64,000 nucleotides of DNA from Sympetrum striolatum (lineage: Eukaryota; Arthropoda; Insecta; Odonata; Libellulidae): positions 1,426,001 to 1,490,000 of the forward strand of contig CANPUZ010000061.1 in the NCBI GenBank assembly GCA_947579665.1, given 5' to 3'. Position 1 is the stretch's first letter. Each line of letters begins with the position of its first letter. The translations under genes and the position numbers were made by a program. Shown piece after piece: positions 1 through 12,000 of this stretch. The notes under the pieces are model-generated. The model made no database searches, was not told the origin of the DNA, and was given only the letters and a program-made list of their open reading frames with translations.

Positions 1-231
1 TAATTAATCATCTTTGTATTTACTCTTCAGAAATGCTGTTGGGACTGCCCTCTAAAATGGAAAAACCAAACAATTGATGGAGAGGTGCTGCTGTTTTTTA
101 TTTTGTACAGTGGTGGGATCCAAAGTGGATGAGTATGAATGCAATTCAATATTAATTCTACTCTAATGCCTGTATTTTAGATTTAGATGCACCTTGGTTA
201 CAATAGCTGTATTGTTGGTCAGATAATGTTT
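1..231. repeat. First complete monomer (m1), reference unit
   Basis: This copy sets the position numbering used here. The phase is arbitrary: the unit was cut where the window begins. Main variable positions are 5 and 10, 38 (G, A or T), 40, 54 and 56, the 79-100 cassette, 107 (A or C), 113 (G or A), 120 (C or T), 124-127, 142, 171, 174-177, 183, 189, 191, 195, 196, 204, 212, 222 and 226. Stretches 58-78 and 128-170 are nearly fixed in all copies. A BamHI-type GGATCC lies at 116-121 and is lost where position 120 is T. The copy contains no CpG dinucleotide. Confidence 0.95.
200..215. repeat. Short inverted repeat present in every monomer (m1 copy)
   Basis: ACAATA, loop GCTG, TATTGT forms a perfect 6-bp stem with a 4-base loop. 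It recurs at the same place in nearly all of the 277 monomers. One arm is broken by T204C in m36-m38 and by T212C in most of block I. Short dyads are frequent in centromeric satellites of several eukaryotes, but a function here is speculative. Confidence 0.7.
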
Positions 232-238
232 TAATTAA
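231..238. repeat. TTAATTAA palindrome at the monomer junction (first copy)
   Basis: This 8-base palindrome consists of the last base of one monomer plus the first seven of the next. It recurs at most 231-bp junctions. Every 230-bp copy has lost one base exactly here: one A (TTTTATTAATC form) or one T (TTTTAATAATC form). The palindrome is therefore the only length-variable site in the unit. Confidence 0.9.
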
Positions 239-2079
239 TCATCTTTGTATTTACTCTTCAGAAATGCTGTTGGGACTGCCCTCTAAAATGGAAAAACCAA
301 ACAATTGATGGAGAGGTGCTGCTGTTTTTTATTTTGTACAGTGGTGGGATCCAAAGTGGATGAGTATGAATGCAATTCAATATTAATTCTACTCTAATGC
401 CTGTATGTTAGATATAGATGCACCTTGGTTACAATAGCTGTATTGTTGGTCAGATAATGTTTTAATTAATCATCTTTGTATTTACTCTTCAGAAATGCTG
501 TTGGGACTGCCCTCTAAAATGGAAAATCCAAACAATTGATGGAGAGGTGCTGCTGTTTTTTATTTTGTCCAGTGGTGGGATCCAAAGTGGATGAGTATGA
601 ATGCAATTCAATATTAATTCTACTCTAATGCCTGTATTTTAGATTTAGATGCACCTTGGTTACAATAGCTGTATTGTTGGTCAGATAATGTTTTAATTAA
701 TCATCTTTGTATTTACTCTTCAGAAATGCTATTGGGACTGCCCTCTAAAATGGAAAAACCAAACAATTGATGGAGAGGTGCTGCTGTTTTTTATTTTGTA
801 CAGTGGTGGGATCCAAAGTGGATGAGTATGAATGCAATTCAATATTAATTCTACTCTAATGCCTGTATGTTAGATATAGATGCACCTTGGTTACAATAGC
901 TGTATTGTTGGTCAGATAATGTTTTAATTAATCATCTTTGTATTTACTCTTCAGAAATGCTGTTGGGACTGCCCTCTAACATGGAAAAACCAAACAATTG
1001 ATGGAGAGGTGCTGCTGTTTTTTATTTTGTCCAGTGGTGGGATTCAAAGTGGATGAGTATGAATGCAATTCAATATTAATTCTACTCTAATGCCTGTATG
1101 TTAGATATAGATGCACCTTGGTTACAATAGCTGTATTGTTGGTCAGATAATGTTTTAATTAATCATCTTTGTATTTACTCTTCAGAAATGCTGTTGGGAC
1201 TGCCCTCTAAAATGGAAAAACCAAACAATTGATGGAGAGGTTCTGCTGTTTTTTATTTTGTCCAGTGGTGGGATCCAAAGTGGATGAGTATGAATGCAAT
1301 TCAATATTAATTCTACTCTAATGCCAGTATTTTAGATATAGATGCACCTTGGTTACAATAGCTGTATTGTTGGTCATATAATGTTTTAATCAATCCTCTT
1401 TGTATTTACTCTTCAGAAATGCTGTTGGGACTGCCCTCTAACATGGAAAAACCAAACAATTGATGGATAGGTGCTGTACTGATTTATTTTGTCCAGTGGT
1501 GGGATTCAAAGTGGATGAGTATGAATGCAATTCAATATTAATTCTACTCTAATGCCTGTATGTTAGATATAGATGCACCTTGGTTACAATAGCTGTATTG
1601 TTGGTCAGATAATGTTTTAATTAATCATCTTTGTATTTACTCTTCAGAAATGCTGTTGGGACTGCCCTCTAAAATGGAAAAACCAAACAATTGATGAAGA
1701 GGTGCTGCTGTTTTTTATTTTGTCCAGTGGTGGGATTCAAAGTGGATGAGTATGAATGCAATTCAATATTAATTCTACTCTAATGCCTGTATGTTAGATA
1801 TAGATGCACCTTGGTTACAATAGCTGTATTGTTGGTCAGATAATGTTTTAATTAATCATCTTTGTATTTACTCTTCAGAAATGCTGTTGGGACTGCCCTC
1901 TAAAATGGAAAAACCAAACAATTGATGAAGAGGTGCTGCTGTTTTTTATTTTGTCCAGTGGTGGGATTCAAAGTGGATGAGTATGAATGCAATTCAATAT
2001 TAATTCTACTCTAATGCCTGTATGTTAGATATAGATGCACCTTGGTTACAATAGCTGTATTGTTGGTCAGATAATGTTT

Positions 2080-3234
2080 TAATTAATCATCTTTGTATTT
2101 ACTCTTCAGAAATGCTGTAGGGACTGCCCTCTTACATGGAAAAACCAAACAATTGATGAAGAGGTGCTGCTGTTTTTTATTTTGTCCAGTGATGGGATCC
2201 AAAGTGGATGAGTATGAATGCAATTCAATATTAATTCTACTCTAATGCCTGTATGTTAGATATAGATGCACCTTGGTTACAATAGCTGTATTGTTGGTCA
2301 GATAATGTTTTAATAAATCATCTTTGTATTTACTCTTCAGAAATGCTGTTGGGACTGCCCTCTAAAATGGAAAAACCAAACAATTGATGGAGAGGTTCTG
2401 CTGTTTTTTATTTTGTCCAGTGGTGGGATCCAAAGTGGATGAGTATGAATGCAATTCAATATTAATTCTACTCTAATGCCAGTATTTTAGATATAGATGC
2501 ACCTTGGTTACAATAGCTGTATTGTTGGTCATATAATGTTTTAATCAATCCTCTTTGTATTTACTCTTCAGAAATGCTGTTGGGACTGCCCTCTAACATG
2601 GAAAAACCAAACAATTGATGGATAGGTGCTGTACTGATTTATTTTGTCCAGTGGTGGGATTCAAAGTGGATGAGTATGAATGCAATTCAATATTAATTCT
2701 ACTCTAATGCCTGTATGTTAGATATAGATGCACCTTGGTTACAATAGCTGTATTGTTGGTCAGATAATGTTTTAATTAATCATCTTTGTATTTACTCTTC
2801 AGAAATGCTGTTGGGACTGCCCTCTAAAATGGAAAAACCAAACAATTGATGGAGAGGTTCTGCTGTTTTTTATTTTGTCCAGTGGTGGGATCCAAAGTGG
2901 ATGAGTATGAATGCAATTCAATATTAATTCTACTCTAATGCCAGTATTTTAGATATAGATGCACCTTGGTTACAATAGCTGTATTGTTGGTCATATAATG
3001 TTTTAATCAATCCTCTTTGTATTTACTCTTCAGAAATGCTGTTGGGACTGCCCTCTAACATGGAAAAACCAAACAATTGATGGATAGGTGCTGTACTGAT
3101 TTATTTTGTCCAGTGGTGGGATTCAAAGTGGATGAGTATGAATGCAATTCAATATTAATTCTACTCTAATGCCTGTATGTTAGATATAGATGCACCTTGG
3201 TTACAATAGCTGTATTGTTGGTCAGATAATGTAT
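2080..3234. repeat. HOR-A copy 1: 5-monomer unit m10-m14 (1,155 bp)
   Basis: Five monomers in fixed order: an A40/T54/C56 copy; then a GAGGTTCTG copy beginning TAATAAATC; then a TACTGATTTA copy; then a second GAGGTTCTG/TACTGATTTA pair. The same order and private variants return in the next 1,155 bases. The last monomer ends with a private GTATTAATT form. Confidence 0.85.
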
Positions 3235-4389
3235 TAATTAATCATCTTTGTATTTACTCTTCAGAAATGCTGTAGGGACTGCCCTCTTACATGGAAAAAC
3301 CAAACAATTGATGAAGAGGTGCTGCTGTTTTTTATTTTGTCCAGTGATGGGATCCAAAGAAGATGAGTATGAATGCAATTCAATATTAATTCTACTCTAA
3401 TGCCTGTATGTTAGATATAGATGCACCTTGGTTACAATAGCTGTATTGTTGGTCAGATAATGTTTTAATAAATCATCTTTGTATTTACTCTTCAGAAATG
3501 CTGTTGGGACTGCCCTCTAAAATGGAAAAACCAAACAATTGATGGAGAGGTTCTGCTGTTTTTTATTTTGTCCAGTGGTGGGATCCAAAGTGGATGAGTA
3601 TGAATGCAATTCAATATTAATTCTACTCTAATGCCAGTATTTTAGATATAGATGCACCTTGGTTACAATAGCTGTATTGTTGGTCATATAATGTTTTAAT
3701 CAATCCTCTTTGTATTTACTCTTCAGAAATGCTGTTGGGACTGCCCTCTAACATGGAAAAACCAAACAATTGATGGATAGGTGCTGTACTGATTTATTTT
3801 GTCCAGTGGTGGGATTCAAAGTGGATGAGTATGAATGCAATTCAATATTAATTCTACTCTAATGCCTGTATGTTAGATATAGATGCACCTTGGTTACAAT
3901 AGCTGTATTGTTGGTCAGATAATGTTTTAATTAATCATCTTTGTATTTACTCTTCAGAAATGCTGTTGGGACTGCCCTCTAAAATGGAAAAACCAAACAA
4001 TTGATGGAGAGGTTCTGCTGTTTTTTATTTTGTCCAGTGGTGGGATCCAAAGTGGATGAGTATGAATGCAATTCAATATTAATTCTACTCTAATGCCAGT
4101 ATTTTAGATATAGATGCACCTTGGTTACAATAGCTGTATTGTTGGTCATATAATGTTTTAATCAATCCTCTTTGTATTTACTCTTCAGAAATGCTGTTGG
4201 GACTGCCCTCTAACATGGAAAAACCAAACAATTGATGGATAGGTGCTGTACTGATTTATTTTGTCCAGTGGTGGGATTCAAAGTGGATGAGTATGAATGC
4301 AATTCAATATTAATTCTACTCTAATGCCTGTATGTTAGATATAGATGCACCTTGGTTACAATAGCTGTATTGTTGGTCAGATAATGTTT
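3235..4389. repeat. HOR-A copy 2: 5-monomer unit m15-m19 (1,155 bp)
   Basis: This is a tandem duplicate of the preceding 1,155 bases. By eye only about three bases differ: AAAGAAGAT instead of AAAGTGGAT in the first monomer, and GTTTTAATT instead of GTATTAATT at the end. Both copies share the rare TAATAAATC start of the second monomer, so they derive from one five-monomer duplication and are not a chance order of common subtypes. Confidence 0.85.
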
Positions 4390-6006
4390 TAATTAATCAT
4401 CTTTGTATTTACTCTTCAGAAATGCTGTTGGGACTGCCCTCTAAAATGGAAAAACCAAACAATTGATGGAGAGGTGCTGCTGTTTTTTATTTTGTCCAGT
4501 GGTGGGATTCAAAGTGGATGAGTATGAATGCAATTCAATATTAATTCTACTCTAATGCCTGTATGTTAGATATAGATGCACCTTGGTTACAATAGCTGTA
4601 TTGTTGGTCATATAATGTTTTAATCAATCCTCTTTGTATTTACTCTTCAGAAATGCTGTTGGGACTGCCCTCTAACATGGAAAAACCAAACAATTGATGG
4701 ATAGGTGCTGTACTGATTTATTTTGTCCAGTGGTGGGATTCAAAGTGGATGAGTATGAATGCAATTCAATATTAATTCTACTCTAATGCCTGTATGTTAG
4801 ATATAGATGCACCTTGGTTACAATAGCTGTATTGTTGGTCAGATAATGTTTTAATTAATCATCTTTGTATTTACTCTTCAGAAATGCTGTTGGGACTGCC
4901 CTCTAAAATGGAAAAACCAAACAATTGATGAAGAGGTGCTGCTGTTTTTTATTTTGTCCAGTGATGGGATCCAAAGTGGATGAGTATGAATGCAATTCAA
5001 TATTAATTCTACTCTAATGCCTGTATGTTAGATATAGATGCACCTTGGTTACAATAGCTGTATTGTTGGTCAGATAATGTTTTAATTAATCATCTTTGTA
5101 TTTACTCTTCAGAAATGCTGTAGGGACTGCCCTCTTACATGGAAAAACCAAACAATTGATGAAGAGGTGCTGCTGTTTTTTATTTTGTCCAGTGATGGGA
5201 TCCAAAGTGGATGAGTATGAATGCAATTCAATATTAATTCTACTCTAATGCCAGTATTTTAGATATAGATGCACCTTGGTTACAATAGCTGTATTGTTGG
5301 TCATATAATGTTTTAATTAATCATCTTTGTATTTACTCTTCAGAAATGCTGTTGGGACTGCCCTCTAAAATGGAAAAACCAAACAATTGATGGAGAGGTT
5401 CTGCTGTTTTTTATTTTGTCCAGTGGTGGGATCCAAAGTGGATGAGTATGAATGCAATTCAATATTAATTCTACTCTAATGCCAGTATTTTAGATATAGA
5501 TGCACCTTGGTTACAATAGCTGTATTGTTGGTCATATAATGTTTTAATCAATCCTCTTTGTATTTACTCTTCAGAAATGCTGTTGGGACTGCCCTCTAAC
5601 ATGGAAAAACCAAACAATTGATGGATAGGTGCTGTACTGATTTATTTTGTCCAGTGGTGGGATTCAAAGTGGATGAGTATGAATGCAATTCAATATTAAT
5701 TCTACTCTAATGCCTGTATGTTAGATATAGATGCACCTTGGTTACAATAGCTGTATTGTTGGTCAGATAATGTTTTAATTAATCATCTTTGTATTTACTC
5801 TTCAGAAATGCTGTTGGGACTGCCCTCTAAAATGGAAAAACCAAACAATTGATGGAGAGGTGCTGCTGTTTTTTATTTTGTCCAGTGGTGGGATTCAAAG
5901 TGGATGAGTATGAATGCAATTCAATATTAATTCTACTCTAATGCCTGTATGTTAGATATAGATGCACCTTGGTTACAATAGCTGTATTGTTGGTCAGATA
6001 ATGTTT

Positions 6007-7161
6007 TAATTAATCATCTTTGTATTTACTCTTCAGAAATGCTGTAGGGACTGCCCTCTAAAATGGAAAAACCAAACAATTGATGGAGAGGTTCTGCTGT
6101 TTTTTATTTTGTCCAGTGATGGGATCCAAAGTGGATGAGTATGAATGCAATTCAATATTAATTCTACTCTAATGCCTGTATGTTAGATATAGATGCACCT
6201 TGGTTACAATAGCTGTATTGTTGGTCATATAATGTTTTAATCAATCCTCTTTGTATTTACTCTTCAGAAATGCTGTTGGGACTGCCCTCTAACATGGAAA
6301 AACCAAACAATTGATGGAGAGGTGCTGCTGTTTTTTATTTTGTCCAGTGGTGGGATTCAAAGTGGATGAGTATGAATGCAATTCAATATTAATTCTACTC
6401 TAATGCCTGTATGTTAGATATAGATGCACCTTGGTTACAATAGCTGTATTGTTGGTCAGATAGTGTTTTAATTAATCATCTTTGTATTTACTCTTCAGAA
6501 ATGCTGTTGGGACTGCCCTCTTACATGGAAAAACCAAACAATTGATGAAGAGGTGCTGCTGTTTTTTATTTTGTCCAGTGATGGGATCCAAAGTGGATGA
6601 GTATGAATGCAATTCAATATTAATTCTACTCTAATGCCTGTATGTTAGATATAGATGCACCTTGGTTACAATAGCTGTATTGTTGGTCAGATAGTGTTTT
6701 AATTAATCATCTTTGTATTTACTCTTCAGAAATGCTGTTGGGACTGCCCTCTTACATGGAAAAACCAAACAATTGATGAAGAGGTGCTGCTGTTTTTTAT
6801 TTTGTCCAGTGATGGGATCCAAAGTGGATGAGTATGAATGCAATTCAATATTAATTCTACTCTAATGCCTGTATGTTAGATATAGATGCACCTTGGTTAC
6901 AATAGCTGTATTGTTGGTCAGATAGTGTTTTAATTAATCATCTTTGTATTTACTCTTCAGAAATGCTGTTGGGACTGCCCTCTTACATGGAAAAACCAAA
7001 CAATTGATGAAGAGGTGCTGCTGTTTTTTATTTTGTCCAGTGATGGGATCCAAAGTGGATGAGTATGAATGCAATTCAATATTAATTCTACTCTAATGCC
7101 AGTTTGTTAGATATAGATGCACCTTGGTTACAATAGCTGTATTGTTGGTCAGATAATGTTT
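6007..7161. repeat. HOR-B copy 1: 5-monomer unit m27-m31 (1,155 bp)
   Basis: Order: an A40 GAGGTTCTG copy with T222; a C5/C10/C56 copy ending in GATAGTG; two T54/C56 GATGAAGAG copies ending in GATAGTG; and a fifth with AGTTTGTTAG at 171-180. The G226 variant (GATAGTG) is confined to this unit and its duplicate. Confidence 0.85.
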
Positions 7162-8316
7162 TAATTAATCATCTTTGTATTTACTCTTCAGAAATGCTGT
7201 AGGGACTGCCCTCTAAAATGGAAAAACCAAACAATTGATGGAGAGGTTCTGCTGTTTTTTATTTTGTCCAGTGATGGGATCCAAAGTGGATGAGTATGAA
7301 TGCAATTCAATATTAATTCTACTCTAATGCCTGTATGTTAGATATAGATGCACCTTGGTTACAATAGCTGTATTGTTGGTCATATAATGTTTTAATCAAT
7401 CCTCTTTGTATTTACTCTTCAGAAATGCTGTTGGGACTGCCCTCTAACATGGAAAAACCAAACAATTGATGGAGAGGTGCTGCTGTTTTTTATTTTGTCC
7501 AGTGGTGGGATTCAAAGTGGATGAGTATGAATGCAATTCAATATTAATTCTACTCTAATGCCTGTATGTTAGATATAGATGCACCTTGGTTACAATAGCT
7601 GTATTGTTGGTCAGATAGTGTTTTAATTAATCATCTTTGTATTTACTCTTCAGAAATGCTGTTGGGACTGCCCTCTTACATGGAAAAACCAAACAATTGA
7701 TGAAGAGGTGCTGCTGTTTTTTATTTTGTCCAGTGATGGGATCCAAAGTGGATGAGTATGAATGCAATTCAATATTAATTCTACTCTAATGCCTGTATGT
7801 TAGATATAGATGCACCTTGGTTACAATAGCTGTATTGTTGGTCAGATAGTGTTTTAATTAATCATCTTTGTATTTACTCTTCAGAAATGCTGTTGGGACT
7901 GCCCTCTAACATGGAAAAACCAAACAATTGATGAAGAGGTGCTGCTGTTTTTTATTTTGTCCAGTGATGGGATCCAAAGTGGATGAGTATGAATGCAATT
8001 CAATATTAATTCTACTCTAATGCCTGTATGTTAGATATAGATGCACCTTGGTTACAATAGCTGTATTGTTGGTCAGATAGTGTTTTAATTAATCATCTTT
8101 GTATTTACTCTTCAGAAATGCTGTTGGGACTGCCCTCTTACATGGAAAAACCAAACAATTGATGAAGAGGTGCTGCTGTTTTTTATTTTGTCCAGTGATG
8201 GGATCCAAAGTGGATGAGTATGAATGCAATTCAATATTAATTCTACTCTAATGCCAGTTTGTTAGATATAGATGCACCTTGGTTACAACAGCTGTATTGT
8301 TGGTCAGATAATGTTT
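7162..8316. repeat. HOR-B copy 2: 5-monomer unit m32-m36 (1,155 bp)
   Basis: This is a tandem duplicate of m27-m31 with about two visible differences: m35 has CTAACATGG where m30 has CTTACATGG, and m36 has CAACAG where m31 has CAATAG. The CAACAG change continues into m37 and m38, so exchange with the following copies has touched the last monomer. Confidence 0.85.
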
Positions 8317-9009
8317 TAATTAATCATCTTTGTATTTACTCTTCAGAAATGCTGTTGGGACTGCCCTCTAAAATGGAAAACCCAAACAATTGATGGAGAG
8401 GTGCTGCTGTTTTTTATTTTGTCCAGTGGTGGGATTCAAAGTGGATGAGTATGAATGCAATTCAATATTAATTCTACTCTAATGCCAGTTTGTTAGATAT
8501 AGATGCACCTTGGTTACAACAGCTGTATTGTTGGTCAGATAATGTTTTAATTAATCATCTTTGTATTTACTCTTCAGAAATGCTGTTGGGACTGCCCTCT
8601 AAAATGGAAAAACCAAACAATTGATGGATAGGTTCTGCTGTTTTTTATTTTGTCCAGTGGTGGGATTCAAAGTGGATGAGTATGAATGCAATTCAATATT
8701 AATTCTACTCTAATGCCAGAATGTTAGATATAGATGCACCTTGGTTACAACAGCTGTATTGTTGGTCAGATAATGTTTTAATTAATCATCTTTGTATTTA
8801 CTCTTCAGAAATGCTGTTGGGACTGCCCTCTAAAATGGAAAACCCAAACAATTGATGGATAGGTTCTGCTGTTTTTTATTTTGTCCAGTGGTGGGATCCA
8901 AAGTGGATGAGTATGAATGCAATTCAATATTAATTCTACTCTAATGCCAGTATTTTAGATATAGATGCACCTTGGTTACAATAGCTGTATTGTTGGTCAG
9001 ATAATGTTT

Positions 9010-12000
9010 TAATTAATCATCTTTGTATTTACTCTTCAGAAATGCTGTTGGGACTGCCCTCTAAAATGGAAAAACCAAACAATTGATGGAGAGGTGCTGC
9101 TGTTTTTTATTTTGTCCAGTGGTGGGATTCAAAGTGGATGAGTATGAATGCAATTCAATATTAATTCTACTCTAATGCCAGTATTTTAGATATAGATGCA
9201 CCTTGGTTACAATAGCTGTATTGTTGGTCAGATAATGTTTTAATTAATCATCTTTGTATTTACTCTTCAGAAATGCTGTTGGGACTGCCCTCTAAAATGG
9301 AAAAACCAAACAATTGATGGAGAGGTGCTGCTGTTTTTTATTTTGTCCAGTGGTGGGATTCAAAGTGGATGAGTATGAATGCAATTCAATATTAATTCTA
9401 CTCTAATGCCAGTATTTTAGATATAGATGCACCTTGGTTACAATAGCTGTATTGTTGGTCAGATAATGTTTTAATTAATCATCTTTGTATTTACTCTTCA
9501 GAAATGCTGTTGGGACTGCCCTCTAAAATGGAAAAACCAAACAATTGATGGAGAGGTGCTGCTGTTTTTTATTTTGTCCAGTGGTGGGATTCAAAGTGGA
9601 TGAGTATGAATGCAATTCAATATTAATTCTACTCTAATGCCAGTATTTTAGATATAGATGCACCTTGGTTACAATAGCTGTATTGTTGGTCAGATAATGT
9701 TTTAATTAATCATCTTTGTATTTACTCTTCAGAAATGCTGTTGGGACTGCCCTCTAAAATGGAAAAACCAAACAATTGATGGAGAGGTGCTGCTGTTTTT
9801 TATTTTGTCCAGTGGTGGGATTCAAAGTGGATGAGTATGAATGCAATTCAATATTAATTCTACTCTAATGCCAGTATTTTAGATATAGATGCACCTTGGT
9901 TACAATAGCTGTATTGTTGGTCAGATAATGTTTTAATTAATCATCTTTGTATTTACTCTTCAGAAATGCTGTTGGGACTGCCCTCTAAAATGGAAAAACC
10001 AAACAATTGATGGAGAGGTGCTGCTGTTTTTTATTTTGTCCAGTGGTGGGATTCAAAGAAGATGAGTATGAATGCAATTCAATATTAATTCTACTCTAAT
10101 GCCTGTATGTTAGATATAGATGCACCTTGGTTACAATAGCTGTATTGTTGGTCAGATAATGTTTTAATTAATCATCTTTGTATTTACTCTTCAGAAATGC
10201 TGTTGGGACTGCCCTCTAAAATGGAAAAACCAAACAATTGATGGAGAGGTGCTGCTGTTTTTTATTTTGTCCAGTGGTGGGATTCAAAGTGGATGAGTAT
10301 GAATGCAATTCAATATTAATTCTACTCTAATGCCAGTATTTTAGATATAGATGCACCTTGGTTACAATAGCTGTATTGTTGGTCAGATAATGTTTTAATT
10401 AATCATCTTTGTATTTACTCTTCAGAAATGCTGTTGGGACTGCCCTCTAAAATGGAAAAACCAAACAATTGATGGAGAGGTGCTGCTGTTTTTTATTTTG
10501 TCCAGTGGTGGGATTCAAAGTGGATGAGTATGAATGCAATTCAATATTAATTCTACTCTAATGCCAGTATTTTAGATATAGATGCACCTTGGTTACAATA
10601 GCTGTATTGTTGGTCAGATAATGTTTTAATTAATCATCTTTGTATTTACTCTTCAGAAATGCTGTTGGGACTGCCCTCTAAAATGGAAAAACCAAACAAT
10701 TGATGGAGAGGTGCTGCTGTTTTTTATTTTGTCCAGTGGTGGGATTCAAAGTGGATGAGTATGAATGCAATTCAATATTAATTCTACTCTAATGCCAGTA
10801 TTTTAGATATAGATGCACCTTGGTTACAATAGCTGTATTGTTGGTCAGATAATGTTTTAATTAATCATCTTTGTATTTACTCTTCAGAAATGCTGTTGGG
10901 ACTGCCCTCTAAAATGGAAAAACCAAACAATTGATGGAGAGGTGCTGCTGTTTTTTATTTTGTCCAGTGGTGGGATTCAAAGTGGATGAGTATGAATGCA
11001 ATTCAATATTAATTCTACTCTAATGCCAGTATTTTAGATATAGATGCACCTTGGTTACAATAGCTGTATTGTTGGTCAGATAATGTTTTAATTAATCATC
11101 TTTGTATTTACTCTTCAGAAATGCTGTTGGGACTGCCCTCTAAAATGGAAAAACCAAACAATTGATGGAGAGGTGCTGCTGTTTTTTATTTTGTCCAGTG
11201 GTGGGATTCAAAGTGGATGAGTATGAATGCAATTCAATATTAATTCTACTCTAATGCCTGTATGTTAGATATAGATGCACCTTGGTTACAATAGCTGTAT
11301 TGTTGGTCAGATAATGTTTTAATAATCATCTTTGTATTTACTCTACAGAAATGCTGTTGGGACTGCCCTCTTAAATGGAAAAACCAAACAATTGATGGAG
11401 GGATTCTGCTGTGTGCTATTTTGTCCAGTGGTGGGATCCAAAGTGGATGAGTATGAATGCAATTCAATATTAATTCTACTCTAATGCCAGTATTTTAGAT
11501 ATAGATGCACCTTAGTTACAATAGCTGTATTGTTGGTCAGATAATGTTTTAATTAATCATCTTTGTATTTACTCTTCAGAAATGCTGTTGGGACTGCCCT
11601 CTAAAATGGAAAAACCAAACAATTGATGGAGAGGTGCTGCTGTTTTTTATTTTGTCCAGTGGTGGGATTCAAAGTGGATGAGTATGAATGCAATTCAATA
11701 TTAATTCTACTCTAATGCCAGTATTTTAGATATAGATGCACCTTGGTTACAATAGCTGTATTGTTGGTCAGATAATGTTTTAATTAATCATCTTTGTATT
11801 TACTCTTCAGAAATGCTGTTGGGACTGCCCTCTAAAATGGAAAAACCAAACAATTGATGGAGAGGTGCTGCTGTTTTTTATTTTGTCCAGTGGTGGGATT
11901 CAAAGTGGATGAGTATGAATGCAATTCAATATTAATTCTACTCTAATGCCAGTATTTTAGATATAGATGCACCTTGGTTACAATAGCTGTATTGTTGGTC

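Larger units (their letters stand above)
1..9009. repeat. Block A: heterogeneous monomers m1-m39 with dimer and 5-mer order
   Basis: There are thirty-nine 231-bp copies of several subtypes. m1-m4 alternate at positions 176 and 183 (TTTTAGATTTA against TGTTAGATATA) as a 462-bp dimer. From m6 a second dimer recurs at m6-7, m11-12, m13-14, m16-17, m18-19 and m24-25. Its first member has the GAGGTTCTG cassette, A171 and T222. Its second has C5, C10, C56 and the TACTGATTTA cassette. Copies with A40, T54/C56 and GATGAAGAG (m10, m15, m23) mark larger units. m36-m39 grade into block B. This is the most diverse part of the window, suggesting less recent homogenisation. Confidence 0.85.

Noticed and set aside
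174..190. TATA-like GATATAG as a promoter in each monomer
   Set aside because: It is a short AT-rich match in AT-rich DNA with no supporting element, and it is absent from copies with GATTTAG.
1..231. Older internal duplication of the monomer (TGCTGTTGGG near 34 against CTGTATTGTTGG near 207)
   Set aside because: The resemblance covers only about ten bases, with gaps, and the spacing (about 171 or 60) does not divide the unit.
2311..2322. Polyadenylation signal AATAAA in m11 and m16
   Set aside because: It arises from a single-base variant of the junction palindrome in two duplicated copies, with no transcript unit around it.
11246..11467. A 73-codon open frame on the minus strand
   Set aside because: It spans the end of m49 and most of the divergent m50. 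The same frame is interrupted in the other monomers, so it exists only through the substitutions and 1-base deletion of m50. The translation has no recognisable domain.
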